NCBI GenBank assembly: GCA_944386745.1
Contig: CALXCG010000008.1
Coordinates: forward strand, 1-40,764
From: an uncultured Clostridia bacterium
GTDB lineage: Bacteria > Bacillota > Clostridia > TANB77 > CAG-508
Length of the DNA stretch: 40,764 bases
Direction of reading: 5' to 3'
Shown: positions 1 through 8,229 of the stretch, one piece after another
Layout of the letters: every line of letters begins with the position of its first letter
How positions within the stretch are numbered: position 1 is the first letter of the stretch
Program-made: the position numbers and the translations under genes
The notes under the pieces: generated by a model
Seen by the model: the letters and a program-made list of their open reading frames with translations, nothing else
Databases searched by the model: none
Told to the model about the DNA's origin: nothing

Positions 1-1026
1 GTAAGATGTATTAAAGGCGAAAAAGATGATAACAAAGATGCTAAATGGATTGCTGATCTTTTTAAACTTGGAATAGTTCGTAGTAGTTTTATTCCAGATA
101 AAGATATTAGAATCCTCAGAGAACTTACTCGATACCTTTACAAACTAACTAATATGCGTACTTCAGAAAAGAACAGATTCACAAATGCTCTTACTGTTGG
201 TAATTGCAAATTAGATATGGTTTTCTCTGATATTTTTGGTAAAACATCTTCTGCTATCATCGATACTATTTTATCACAAAACGAATACAATGATGAAGAT
301 ATTTTAAAAAATATTCACAAAAATTGTAAATCATCTAATGAAGATATTCTTAACTCTATAAATGGAATATCTTGGGAGACCTCTCAAAAACAACGTATGA
401 ATATCATTCAAGAACATATTGATTATTTGGATAAAGCAATTAAATCTGTAAGAGAAATAATTGATTCTATTATTGCGCCTTATGAAAGTGCTATTAATCT
501 TTTATGTTCTATTCCTGGTATTGACCGTAAATCTGCAATAACTATTATTTCTGAAATTGGTACAGATATGAGTCAATTTTCTTCTCATTATCGTTTAACC
601 TCTTGGGCTGGTCTTGCACCTGGTTGTAATGAATCTGCTGGTAAAAAGAAATCTATAAAAATTTCCAGAGCTGGTGTTTATCTTAAACCAGCACTTGTTG
701 AAGTTGCTCATTGTGCCGTAAAAGATAAAGATAATGCTTATTATGCTAACAAATTCAATATACTTTCTAAACGTAGAGGTAAGAAACGTGCTTATATTGC
801 TATAGCTAGAAAAATATTAGTTGCTATTTATCACATGCTTTCAACGGGTGAACTTTTTAATCCAACTGATTTATCAAAAGTTGAAACCTCTGATAAAGAT
901 AAAATTAAATTTACTAAAAACAATTTTATGCAATCAACTAAGCAATTAATTTCTCTTGGCTTAACAATTGATGAATTACAAATTTTAATACAATCCAAAA
1001 TATCAGAATCTACTTCCATTATATAA
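1..1026 (+). CDS. IS110-family transposase, 5' end cut by window edge
   Basis: The frame is open from base 1, so the gene begins outside the window; the first ATG at 154 is internal. The upstream part reads DDNKDAKWIADLFK, typical of the end of the DEDD RuvC-like domain of IS110/IS1111 transposases. After a helical linker comes the Transposase_20 domain: SIPGIDRKSAITIISEIG, then LTSWAGLAPGCNESAGKKKS, whose Ser (residue 161 from the internal Met) is the likely catalytic serine, then KKRAYIAIARKILVAIYHML. IS110 enzymes recombine DNA using a bridge RNA made from the element's own non-coding end. Codon use is T-rich (gct, ctt, ttt), unlike the A-rich host genes, consistent with transfer. Family assignment is firm; activity cannot be judged from a fragment. 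Confidence 0.93.
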   Translation, partial: VRCIKGEKDDNKDAKWIADLFKLGIVRSSFIPDKDIRILRELTRYLYKLTNMRTSEKNRFTNALTVGNCKLDMVFSDIFGKTSSAIIDTILSQNEYNDEDILKNIHKNCKSSNEDILNSINGISWETSQKQRMNIIQEHIDYLDKAIKSVREIIDSIIAPYESAINLLCSIPGIDRKSAITIISEIGTDMSQFSSHYRLTSWAGLAPGCNESAGKKKSIKISRAGVYLKPALVEVAHCAVKDKDNAYYANKFNILSKRRGKKRAYIAIARKILVAIYHMLSTGELFNPTDLSKVETSDKDKIKFTKNNFMQSTKQLISLGLTIDELQILIQSKISESTSII

Positions 1027-1066
1027 TTAAATTTCTGGGGGTAAGGGGGAACTATGCCCTTTTTCT
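1..1066 (+). mobile_element. IS110-type insertion sequence, right part only
   Basis: The transposase fragment and a short tail belong to an IS110-family element. IS110 elements usually lack terminal inverted repeats, and none is obvious here. The right boundary is an estimate: the G-rich tract at 1037-1050 lies just after the stop, and host-like leftward promoter sequence starts by about 1100. The left end and any 5' bridge-RNA region are outside the window. Confidence 0.6.
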
Positions 1067-1067
1067 A

Positions 1068-1103
1068 TTATTTTGGTTTTATTTTTATAAATTTTTCTTT
1101 CAA
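1068..1103 (-). pseudogene. Possible 5' stub of a leftward gene cut by the IS
   Basis: On the minus strand a TTG codon (1101-1103) follows an AGGAG site (1112-1116) at normal spacing and opens an 11-codon frame reading MKEKFIKIKPK. It stops at 1068-1070, close to the presumed right end of the IS110 element. With the strong promoter just upstream it looks like the first codons of a host gene truncated by insertion. It could also be chance or a leader peptide; 11 codons cannot be assigned to a family. Confidence 0.25.
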
Positions 1104-1133
1104 ACTAAAATCTCCTAATTTGTTGATATATCT

Positions 1134-1162
1134 ATTATACAGGTGTTTTTTGGGTTAGTCAA
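1134..1162 (-). promoter_or_regulatory. Sigma-A promoter reading left toward the IS110
   Basis: On the minus strand TTGACT (1157-1162) and TATAAT (1134-1139) are separated by exactly 17 bp, followed by a ribosome site at 1112-1116. No intact leftward gene lies inside the window, so its target is lost, lies beyond the left edge, or is an antisense RNA across the transposase. Confidence 0.6.
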
Positions 1163-1178
1163 TATACTTAGTTATAGC

Positions 1179-1297
1179 AAATGATATATTTATATATTTT
1201 TCCGTAATCCCCATTTATGAAAATGTAATTCGCATACGTTCAAACATTTTCTAGAAAGGTTCCCCAATATACTTCAAAATATTTAAATATATCATTT
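1179..1297. repeat. 119-bp fold-back element with 22-bp inverted ends
   Basis: The arm at 1179-1200 is the reverse complement of 1276-1297 with one mismatch; the outer 14 bp match perfectly. A second inverted pair lies inside (GAAAATGT at 1219-1226, ACATTTTC at 1244-1251). The structure resembles a small MITE or a long RNA hairpin. No convincing target duplication is visible. The rest of 1027-1413, the longest geneless stretch in the window, holds the leftward promoter and the stp promoter. Confidence 0.45.
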
Positions 1298-1336
1298 ATC
1301 ATGTATAATTAATCTTGAAATAAAATTTAAAAAACA

Positions 1337-1365
1337 TTGCAAAATCTATTAAGTTGTGATATAAA
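1337..1365 (+). promoter_or_regulatory. Promoter of the stp-prkC operon
   Basis: TTGCAA (1337-1342) and TATAAA (1360-1365) are separated by 17 bp, about 50 bp upstream of the stp start. An AGAGGTGAG ribosome site precedes the ATG at 1414. Confidence 0.55.
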
Positions 1366-1413
1366 ATAAAATAACGAATAAAATGAGAACAAGGCATAAA
1401 AAGAGGTGAGAAA

Positions 1414-2148
1414 ATGATAAAAGCATATGCCAAGTCAGATATAGGAAAAGTAAGAGAAATAAACCAAGACTATTACTACATATCAGACTCATTAGACGAG
1501 GTACAGCTATACATGTTAGCAGACGGAATGGGTGGATACAATGGAGGAGAAATAGCAAGCAAACTAGCTATACAATCAGCAAAAAGCTATATAGAAAACA
1601 ATTTTAAAGAAATAGAAAAAGACAAAGATAGTATAATACAATTAGTAGGAAGTAGTATGGAATATGCAAACATGGTAGTATATGAAAAATCAAAGGAAAG
1701 CAAGGAATTAGAAGGCATGGGTACTACTTTAGAAATTTGCTTAATATATAATAATAAGGTATTTATCGGACATATTGGAGACAGTAGAATATATAGAATA
1801 AGAAAAGAATTTATGAGAAAATTAACACAAGACCATAGTTATGTACAAAAACTGGTGAAAGATGGAACAATAACACAAGAAGAAGCAGTACATCATCCAC
1901 AAAAAAATATGCTTATGAAAGCATTGGGATGCAATGCATTTGTAGAGCCAGATGTTATGGTAAAAGGATTTTTGAAAGATGACATTTTAATAATAAATTC
2001 AGATGGATTAACAAATTTAGTGTCACAAGAAGATATTTTTAGAGAGGCAAAAAAAGATATAGAACAAGCACCTAAAGAGTTAGTTAGACTAGCTAATGAA
2101 AATGGTGGATATGACAACATAACTGTAATTGTCATAAAAAACATATGA
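1414..2148 (+). CDS. stp: PP2C-family Ser/Thr protein phosphatase
   Basis: This 244-residue cytoplasmic, metal-dependent phosphatase removes phosphate from Ser/Thr residues and normally opposes the PASTA kinase encoded next. The metal-binding PP2C motifs appear in order: GKVREINQD near the N-terminus, LADGMGGYNGGE around 36-47, GHIGDSRIYR around 118-127, IINSDGL around 192-198, and GGYDNITVIVI at the C-terminus. Length matches Stp/PrpC of Bacillota. The start has an AGAGGTGAG ribosome site at good spacing. It lies 44 nt upstream of prkC in the usual stp-prkC-rsgA-rpe order. Upstream neighbours common elsewhere (rlmN, fmt, def) are absent; a repeat-rich spacer and an IS element lie there instead. 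Confidence 0.95.
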   Translation: MIKAYAKSDIGKVREINQDYYYISDSLDEVQLYMLADGMGGYNGGEIASKLAIQSAKSYIENNFKEIEKDKDSIIQLVGSSMEYANMVVYEKSKESKELEGMGTTLEICLIYNNKVFIGHIGDSRIYRIRKEFMRKLTQDHSYVQKLVKDGTITQEEAVHHPQKNMLMKALGCNAFVEPDVMVKGFLKDDILIINSDGLTNLVSQEDIFREAKKDIEQAPKELVRLANENGGYDNITVIVIKNI

Positions 2149-2192
2149 GAAAATGCATGCAAAAGTAAACAGAATTTAAGGAGAGAGAAATT

Positions 2193-4190
2193 ATGAATTT
2201 AGAAGGTAAACTATTAGGTAACCGTTATGAGATGATTGAAAAAATAGGTAATGGTGGAATGGCAACAGTATATAGAGCAACTGATAAAATTCTAAAAAGA
2301 GATGTAGCAGTAAAAATATTAAGGGATGAATTTACAACAGATGAAGAGTTTATCAAAAGATTTGAAGTTGAAGCTCAATCTGCTGCAAGGTTAACACATC
2401 CAAATATAGTATCAATTTATGATGTTGGAGTTGAAGACAACCTACATTATATAGTAATGGAATTAATACAAGGAAAAACACTAAAAGAAATAATTGTAGA
2501 AGAAAAAGGACCACTACCTTGGAAATGGTCAGTAAATGTAGCAATTCAAATAGCTTCTGCATTAGAGACAGCACATAGAAATAATATAATACATAGAGAT
2601 ATAAAACCACATAATATTATAATAACAGAAGATGGGATTGCAAAAGTAACAGACTTTGGAATAGCAAAAGCAGTTTCAAATTCAACAATAACAGCATTTG
2701 GAACAACAATAGGCTCTGTACATTATTTCTCACCAGAACATGCAAGAGGAGGATATACAGATGCAAAATCAGATTTATACTCATTAGGAGTAGTTATGTA
2801 TGAAATGGTAACAGGAAGAGTACCATTTGATGCAGATACTCCGGTTTCTGTTGCGTTAAAACATATGCAAGAAGAGCCTGAAGAGCCAATAGAATTAAAT
2901 CCAAATTTACCAACATCAGTAAATAAAATAATTATGAAAGCAATGCAAAAAGATACAACATTAAGATATCAGTCAGCAACAGAGATGTTAAGAGATTTGA
3001 GAAAATCTTTAAAAGATCCAGATGGAGATTTTGTTGAAGAGGAAGAATATGATCCAACAGCGAAGACTCAAAAAATAAATACAGATATGTATGGAAATTT
3101 ATTAGATGACGAAAAAGAAAATCAAGATAAAAATAAAAAAGGTAAAAAAGATGGAAAATTCAAGAGTTTTATAAAAATACATAAAGCATTAAGTATTTTT
3201 ATTGGATTAATTCTACTATTTGCCATAAGTTTAGGTGGAACAATGGCAGTATTAAACATAACAAACCCACCAGAAGTAGCAATGCCAAATGTTGTAGGAT
3301 TATCAAAAGAGGAAGCTCAAAAAGAAATAGAAGATGCAAAACTTGTATTTGAAGTATCATCAGAAGAATATAACAAAGATGTACCAGAAGGATTTGTAAT
3401 TTCACAAGAACCAGCATATATGGAAAATTACAATAAAGTAAAAGAGGGAAGCACAGTATCAGTTGTAATAAGCAAAGGATTAGAAAAGACAACAGTACCA
3501 AATGTTGAAGGAAAAGAAAAGAATGAAGCAATTAAGTTACTAGAAGATGCAAATTTAGAGGCTGAAGTAATTGAAGAAACAAGTAGAACAGTTGAAGAAG
3601 GATATGTAATTAGCCAAGAAACAGACCCAGATTCAGAAGCATATGCAGGTGATACAGTAAAAATTCATGTAAGTACAGGAACAGGTATAAAACAAGTAAC
3701 AGTTATAAGTGTAGTAGGGCAAGATGAAGCAACAGCTAAAAGTAATTTAGAAAATTTAGGATTAAAAGTAAATGTGACATATCAAGATAGTAATTCTAAT
3801 AATGGAAAGGTTACAAAACAAAGTATAGAGGCAAATAAAGTAGTTGATGAAGGAACAACAATAACATTAACTGTAAATAGAGTAGCAGAAACTAAAGATT
3901 TAACAGTAAATATAGATGTTAGAGCAATTACAGGAGGATACACAGAATCTGAAGAAGGAGAAAATGAAACAACAACTACGCAAAGTAAAACTGTTGACAT
4001 TAAAGTAAATAATGAAACAAGAACAGGTATAGATAAAAATAAACCTTATTCAGTAATGCTTTCAGGAAAAGAAGGAGAAAGTCTTGAGGTTATAGTAACA
4101 ATATCAAATCCGAATGGGGGAAGTAAAATTTACGAATCAAGCAAGACGGTTGTATTAGGGACACAAGATTCAATTAGTTTTAGTAAATAA
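2193..4190 (+). CDS. prkC: PASTA-domain Ser/Thr protein kinase
   Basis: Membrane-anchored eukaryotic-type kinase of 665 residues (PrkC/StkP family), which senses peptidoglycan fragments and regulates cell-wall growth and, in spore formers, germination. The kinase domain covers about 10-275: glycine loop GNGGMATVY (19-27), ATP-binding Lys41, catalytic HRDIKPHN (134-141), DFG (154-156), and SPEHARGG in the activation segment. A charged juxtamembrane region leads to one membrane segment at about 331-355. Outside are three PASTA repeats (about 361-429, 431-497, 499-563) and a Thr-rich tail of about 100 residues outside any PASTA match. The ribosome site is AAGGAGAG. Co-transcribed with stp; a strong hairpin terminator follows. 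Confidence 0.96.
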   Translation: MNLEGKLLGNRYEMIEKIGNGGMATVYRATDKILKRDVAVKILRDEFTTDEEFIKRFEVEAQSAARLTHPNIVSIYDVGVEDNLHYIVMELIQGKTLKEIIVEEKGPLPWKWSVNVAIQIASALETAHRNNIIHRDIKPHNIIITEDGIAKVTDFGIAKAVSNSTITAFGTTIGSVHYFSPEHARGGYTDAKSDLYSLGVVMYEMVTGRVPFDADTPVSVALKHMQEEPEEPIELNPNLPTSVNKIIMKAMQKDTTLRYQSATEMLRDLRKSLKDPDGDFVEEEEYDPTAKTQKINTDMYGNLLDDEKENQDKNKKGKKDGKFKSFIKIHKALSIFIGLILLFAISLGGTMAVLNITNPPEVAMPNVVGLSKEEAQKEIEDAKLVFEVSSEEYNKDVPEGFVISQEPAYMENYNKVKEGSTVSVVISKGLEKTTVPNVEGKEKNEAIKLLEDANLEAEVIEETSRTVEEGYVISQETDPDSEAYAGDTVKIHVSTGTGIKQVTVISVVGQDEATAKSNLENLGLKVNVTYQDSNSNNGKVTKQSIEANKVVDEGTTITLTVNRVAETKDLTVNIDVRAITGGYTESEEGENETTTTQSKTVDIKVNNETRTGIDKNKPYSVMLSGKEGESLEVIVTISNPNGGSKIYESSKTVVLGTQDSISFSK

Positions 4191-4193
4191 TAT

Positions 4194-4230
4194 AAAAAGT
4201 TCAATTAGACAATTGCTAATTGGACTTTTT
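4194..4230 (+). terminator. Intrinsic terminator after prkC
   Basis: A perfect-to-near-perfect 15-bp stem (4194-4208 with 4216-4230) and a 7-nt loop ends in a T run. It would end or attenuate stp-prkC transcription before rsgA, 44 nt further on. The A-rich left arm lets it work in both directions. Confidence 0.8.
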
Positions 4231-4273
4231 TAATATATAATAAAAATATAAAAATGAACAAGGAGAATTTTTA

Positions 4274-5203
4274 ATGCAAGGATTAATTATAGAAAATATC
4301 GCAAATTTGTATAAAATAGAAAATAGAGAACAAGATAAGAACAAGAAAAATAGTCAAAAAGAAATCTATGAAGCATATGCTAGAGGAAAATTCAAAAAAG
4401 AAGAAATAACACCAGTAGTAGGAGATTTTGTAGAATTTGAAGTGACAGATGAAGAAAATAAAAAAGCAGTAATAACACAAATTGAAGAAAGAAAAGTATA
4501 TATAAAAAGACCTAAAATGGCAAATATTACACAACTTGTTTTAGTAGTATCAAGTAAAGATCCAAAACCAGATTTGTTAATGTTAGATAAACAACTTGCA
4601 TTTGCCGAATTTTTAGATTTGAAGGTATGTATAGTTTTAAATAAAATAGATTTGGATGATGAAAAAGAATTTAAAAGCATTAAAGAAATCTATTCTAAAA
4701 TAGGTTATGAAGTAATAGAAACACAGGCAAACAAGAAAGATATAGAAGAAGATTCAATAGAAAAATTAATAAGCATATTGAAAGGAAATATAAATGTTTT
4801 AGCAGGAAATTCAGGAGTAGGAAAATCTACATTAATAAATGCAATCTTTAAGAAAGAATTAACACAAGAAGGGGAAATAAGCAATAGAAATAAAAGGGGA
4901 AAAAATACAACAACATCAACAAAGTTATATGAAATAGAAGAAAATACATATATTGCAGATACACCAGGATTTTCAACTTTTTCAATTGAAGAAATACCAA
5001 GCAACAAATTAGCTGAATATTTTAAAGGATTTAGAGATGAAATACAAAATTGTGAATTTGCTAGCAGTTGTACACATATTAAGGAAGAAAATTGTGGAAT
5101 AAAACAAGCAGTAAAAGAAGGAAAGATATCACAAGATAGATATGATAGATTTTGTAAAATTTATGAAGAACTAAAACAAAAGGAGGAAAGAAAAAAATGG
5201 TAG
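4274..5203 (+). CDS. rsgA: Ribosome small-subunit-dependent GTPase RsgA
   Basis: Circularly permuted GTPase of 309 residues that acts on the 30S subunit late in assembly. An N-terminal OB-fold (about 1-75) precedes the G domain, whose motifs appear in permuted order: G4 NKID (123-126), G1 GNSGVGKS (178-185), G3 DTPGF (229-233). The C-terminal zinc site shows Cys260, Cys266, His268 and Cys274 in CEFASSCTHIKEENC. RsgA usually binds the 30S shoulder and checks the decoding centre. The last codons overlap the first codons of rpe, so the two are translationally coupled. An AAGGAG ribosome site precedes the ATG. Confidence 0.95.
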   Translation: MQGLIIENIANLYKIENREQDKNKKNSQKEIYEAYARGKFKKEEITPVVGDFVEFEVTDEENKKAVITQIEERKVYIKRPKMANITQLVLVVSSKDPKPDLLMLDKQLAFAEFLDLKVCIVLNKIDLDDEKEFKSIKEIYSKIGYEVIETQANKKDIEEDSIEKLISILKGNINVLAGNSGVGKSTLINAIFKKELTQEGEISNRNKRGKNTTTSTKLYEIEENTYIADTPGFSTFSIEEIPSNKLAEYFKGFRDEIQNCEFASSCTHIKEENCGIKQAVKEGKISQDRYDRFCKIYEELKQKEERKKW

Positions 5204-5859
5204 AAGTTTCAACATCAATTTTAAGTGTAAAAAAAGGAGAAGAGTCAGCAACGTTTTTTGAATTAGAAGCGGCAAAAACAGATTATTTCCATATTGATGT
5301 AATGGATGGAAAATTTGTTGAAAAAGATACATATCAAAAAATGTTCGAGTATGCATCATATATTAGAAGAATATCAAATTTACCTTTAGATGTGCATTTG
5401 ATGGTAGAAGATACAGATAAAGCAATAGAAGATTTTTTAGCAGTAGAGCCAAATATAATTACATTTCATTTAGAAGCGTGTAAAGATAAAGAAGATGTAA
5501 TGAAAAAAATACAATATATAAAAGATAATCATTGTAAAGTAGGTATTGCAATCAAGCCTAATACTAAAATAGAAGATATTTATGAATTTTTACCATATAT
5601 TCATTTATGCTTAGTAATGACAGTAGAACCTGGAAAAGGTGGACAAACATTTTTAAATGATATGACAAAAAAGATAGAAAAATTGAAAAAATATTTAGAA
5701 GAAAATAATTTAGAGACAGATATTGAAGTAGATGGTGGAATTAATTTAAAAACTGCACCAATAGTAAAAAAAGCAGGAGCAAATATCCTAGTTGCAGGAA
5801 CTGGGATTCTAATGGCTAATAGATTTGAAGATATAATTAGTGAATTAAAGAATAGTTAG
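5197..5859 (+). CDS. rpe: Ribulose-phosphate 3-epimerase
   Basis: TIM-barrel enzyme of 220 residues interconverting D-ribulose 5-phosphate and D-xylulose 5-phosphate in the pentose phosphate pathway. Active-site signatures are visible: SILS near residue 7, the metal ligands in FHIDVMDGKFV (His32, Asp34), DVHLMV (His67), MTVEPGKGGQTF with the flexible phosphate loop, and EVDGGIN with the catalytic Asp. The C-terminal GANILVAGTGIL is the phosphate-binding segment. The ATG overlaps the end of rsgA by 7 nt behind AAAGGAGG, the standard arrangement in Bacillota. A repeat with hairpins follows and probably also ends transcription. Confidence 0.95.
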   Translation: MVEVSTSILSVKKGEESATFFELEAAKTDYFHIDVMDGKFVEKDTYQKMFEYASYIRRISNLPLDVHLMVEDTDKAIEDFLAVEPNIITFHLEACKDKEDVMKKIQYIKDNHCKVGIAIKPNTKIEDIYEFLPYIHLCLVMTVEPGKGGQTFLNDMTKKIEKLKKYLEENNLETDIEVDGGINLKTAPIVKKAGANILVAGTGILMANRFEDIISELKNS

Positions 5860-5860
5860 T

Positions 5861-5967
5861 TTGGTTAGTTTGGGAACAGGTTCGGACTGACCATTTTTGG
5901 TCAATCCAAACCTGTCCCCGATTAGCCATTTTGGTCAATAAAGGGACGGCACTTTCTACCGTCCCTT
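5861..5967. repeat. REP-like intergenic repeat, composite copy A
   Basis: The first half is close to the copies at 28690 and 34648 (GGTTCGGA then the TGACCA-TTTT-TGGTCA hairpin). An extra unit (AAACCTGTCCCC ... TTGGTCA) precedes the closing GGGACGGCACTT. At 5942-5967 AGGGACGG pairs with CCGTCCCT and T-rich sequence follows, so the copy can serve as a terminator between the convergent rpe and the gene ending at 5993. Confidence 0.7.
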
Positions 5968-5992
5968 AATTATTTTCTATACTATGAATATT

Positions 5993-7282
5993 TTATTTTG
6001 TTTCTTTTGCTTTTTTATCTTTATCAGTTTTTTCTTTTTTAATTAAATAGTATACTAAAATTCCTAAACCAATTATAACTGCTATAATTCCAACTATTGA
6101 ACCTACAACAGGTATTAAACCAATTAACCATAAAACTGCAGCTGTAACAATTAACATACCAAAATTTCCAATAGTTTTTTGAATTTTTAATTTATTACAA
6201 ACTAAATTGTTAATTGCAATTATAAATATTGATGTACTTAATCCTACTAATATAAAAGATGTAGCTAAAAGTAATAAACCAAATGATGATGTGATGCTTA
6301 ATAATATTAACACAAAAGAAACTAGTACTAATATTATTGGAGTTATAATACCTAAACCGATTTCAGGTAAAATACTTTTCTTATCAATAAGATTTGATTT
6401 TTTGACAAATTTAGGTGCTAACCATAAACAAATTAGCCAAATAAGAATTGCAGTAGCAATAATAGTACCTAAAGAAATTAAATAAGTTTGTATTGCTTTT
6501 GTATTAGTTGTTTTTATTTGATTATATTTAACTTCACCTGTAACAGTTCCATCTGGTATAGTAATTTCACTTTTTGATGAATATTCTAGATTACCATTAA
6601 TCATACCTTGTGAACTAAGTGTTGTTGTTTCTTCTGTTTCATTAGTTCCATCTTGTGTGAAGTTCATATTGTTACAGTTTACAAATGCATTTCTACCAAC
6701 TGTTCCATATATGTTTAAAGTGTCTGTACTTACTTTTATATCACGATATACATAGCTTGTAATATTTACAGTATTTGAAAGTGTATATAAGTCATACACA
6801 ACCCCCTGGATATTTACTGTATTTGCAATTGTAAATAAATTACTAAATACATATCCTTGTTCTCCAACAGTTACAGTATTTGCAAAAATGAAAGCGTCTC
6901 CACCAATTTGCGAATTAATAGTAACTGTATCTGCAAAAATGAATAAGTTTCCATCTACAATATAATCAATAGTTATATTGTCACCAGTTAAATAAACATC
7001 ACTTTGTTTAAAATTTTCTTCTGTAGAAGTAGTTGTTTCTTCATCTGTAGTTGTAGTATTTTCAGAAGTTGTTTCTTCGCTTTCAGTATTTATTGCTTCT
7101 TCAGAAGTTGCTGATGTTTCATCATCAGCTGAAACAGTAGTATCTGTTGTAGTTTGTTCAACAGAAGTTGCTTGATTTTCTGATGTATCAGTGTCTGTCT
7201 CAGCGGCTCTTACTACTGGCAAAGTAAGTGCTACTGTAGTAATTAACATTAATACAATCATTCCAAATTTTTTCTTTAACAT
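5993..7282 (-). CDS. Secreted beta-solenoid (bactofilin-like) membrane protein
   Basis: A 429-residue protein, not assignable to a named gene. Residues 1-27 are a signal peptide (MLKKKFGMIVLML..., cleavage near VRAAE). Residues 28-92 are a Thr/Glu/Ser-rich acidic spacer. About 95-255 contains a repeated beta-strand unit every 17-18 residues: FIFADTVTI (114), FIFANTVTV (131), FTIANTVNI (150), YTLSNTVNI (166), IKVSTDTLNI (182), like bactofilin-type polymer-forming solenoids. About four hydrophobic segments (265-290, 308-330, 333-358, 371-412) and a Lys-rich tail follow. Inferred role: a surface scaffold or envelope-shaping protein held by the C-terminal membrane domain. AGGAGG precedes the ATG and the gene has its own promoter. 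Confidence 0.75.
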   Translation of the reverse strand: MLKKKFGMIVLMLITTVALTLPVVRAAETDTDTSENQATSVEQTTTDTTVSADDETSATSEEAINTESEETTSENTTTTDEETTTSTEENFKQSDVYLTGDNITIDYIVDGNLFIFADTVTINSQIGGDAFIFANTVTVGEQGYVFSNLFTIANTVNIQGVVYDLYTLSNTVNITSYVYRDIKVSTDTLNIYGTVGRNAFVNCNNMNFTQDGTNETEETTTLSSQGMINGNLEYSSKSEITIPDGTVTGEVKYNQIKTTNTKAIQTYLISLGTIIATAILIWLICLWLAPKFVKKSNLIDKKSILPEIGLGIITPIILVLVSFVLILLSITSSFGLLLLATSFILVGLSTSIFIIAINNLVCNKLKIQKTIGNFGMLIVTAAVLWLIGLIPVVGSIVGIIAVIIGLGILVYYLIKKEKTDKDKKAKETK

Positions 7283-7318
7283 AAAAACCTCCTAAAAATA
7301 AAATTTTCCTATGCAAAA

Positions 7319-7347
7319 ATAATATATCTTTATATTCAATTTGTCAA
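7319..7347 (-). promoter_or_regulatory. Promoter of the beta-solenoid membrane protein gene
   Basis: Minus strand TTGACA (7342-7347), 17 bp, TATTAT (7319-7324); AGGAGG at 7288-7293 and the ATG at 7282. The -35 is a perfect consensus. Confidence 0.75.
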
Positions 7348-7355
7348 TTGAAAAA

Positions 7356-7988
7356 TTATAAATTTTTTGCATATTTGCACAAATTAGAAATAGGACAAAT
7401 GCTACATTTAGGAGCTCTTGCAATGCAGATGTTTCTGCCATGCCATACAAATAAATGGTTTAAATCCTTCCAACATTCTTTTGGAAAAGTTTTTAATAAA
7501 TCTTGTTCGATTTTTTCAGGTTCCTTTTCCTTAGATAATCCGGTTAAATTAGAAATTCTTTTAGCATGTGTGTCAACAGCAACACCCTCTGCTATTCCAA
7601 AAACTTCAAGCATAATAACATTTGCAGATTTTCTACCAACACCAGCTAAAGATGTTAATTCTTTCATTGTATGAGGAACAATTCCATTAAAATTTTCTAA
7701 GACTTGTTTTGCACATAGTTTAATATTTTTAGCTTTATTTTTATAAAATCCACAAGGATGAATTATTTTTTCTAGTTCATTGATATCGATGTCTGCAAAA
7801 TCTTGTATAGTTTTACATTTAGAAAATAGTTCAGGAGTTGTTTTGTTTACACGCTCGTCTGTACATTGAGCAGAGAGCATAACAGCAACAACTAATTGGA
7901 ATGGTTCTTTGAAATCTAAACTGCATGTTGCGTCTGGATAGTATTCTTTCAATTTATTAAATAAAATAATAGCATCTGATTTTTTCAT
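7356..7988 (-). CDS. nth: Endonuclease III
   Basis: DNA glycosylase/AP lyase of 210 residues that removes oxidised pyrimidines in base excision repair. The helix-hairpin-helix with catalytic Lys is in SLAGVGRKSANVIML, followed by the catalytic Asp in GVAVDTHAKRISNLTGL. The C-terminal [4Fe-4S] ligands have the canonical C-x6-C-x2-C-x5-C spacing (CIARAPKCSICPISNLC). Full family length. An AGGAG site precedes the ATG, and a promoter at 8026-8054 lies just upstream, divergent from rimP. Confidence 0.96.
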   Translation of the reverse strand: MKKSDAIILFNKLKEYYPDATCSLDFKEPFQLVVAVMLSAQCTDERVNKTTPELFSKCKTIQDFADIDINELEKIIHPCGFYKNKAKNIKLCAKQVLENFNGIVPHTMKELTSLAGVGRKSANVIMLEVFGIAEGVAVDTHAKRISNLTGLSKEKEPEKIEQDLLKTFPKECWKDLNHLFVWHGRNICIARAPKCSICPISNLCKYAKNL

Positions 7989-8025
7989 CTTATTTACTCC
8001 TAATCATATTTTAAAGTTTGATAAT

Positions 8026-8054
8026 ATTGTACAAGATTTTCTAAAATAGGTCAA
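8026..8054 (-). promoter_or_regulatory. Promoter of nth
   Basis: Minus strand TTGACC (8049-8054), 17 bp, TACAAT (8026-8031), ending about 38 bp upstream of the nth start codon. Confidence 0.65.
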
Positions 8055-8121
8055 ATTTCTACATTTTTTATTTTTGTTTGATGTATATTAATAAGGAAGT
8101 TAAAAAAATTTTTGAAAAGTA

Positions 8122-8150
8122 TTGCATTTATGCCAAAAATTGGGTATAAT
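8122..8150 (+). promoter_or_regulatory. Promoter of the rimP-nusA-infB operon
   Basis: TTGCAT (8122-8127), 17 bp, TATAAT (8145-8150). Transcription would start near 8157, leaving a leader of about 73 nt before the rimP start. Confidence 0.75.
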
Positions 8151-8172
8151 ATTAAAGAACATGAAGAGACTA

Positions 8173-8199
8173 GAAGAGTGGGAACAAATCCCACTCTTC
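8173..8199 (+). promoter_or_regulatory. Leader hairpin before rimP
   Basis: GAAGAGTGGGA and TCCCACTCTTC form a perfect 11-bp stem with an ACAAA loop in the 5' leader. T's appear only after 7 nt and are few, so it is a poor intrinsic terminator; it may stabilise the message or form a regulatory leader. No match to a named leader family can be claimed by eye. Confidence 0.6.
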
Positions 8200-8229
8200 G
8201 GTCAGTTTTAGGAAAGAAAGGAGAAAAAA

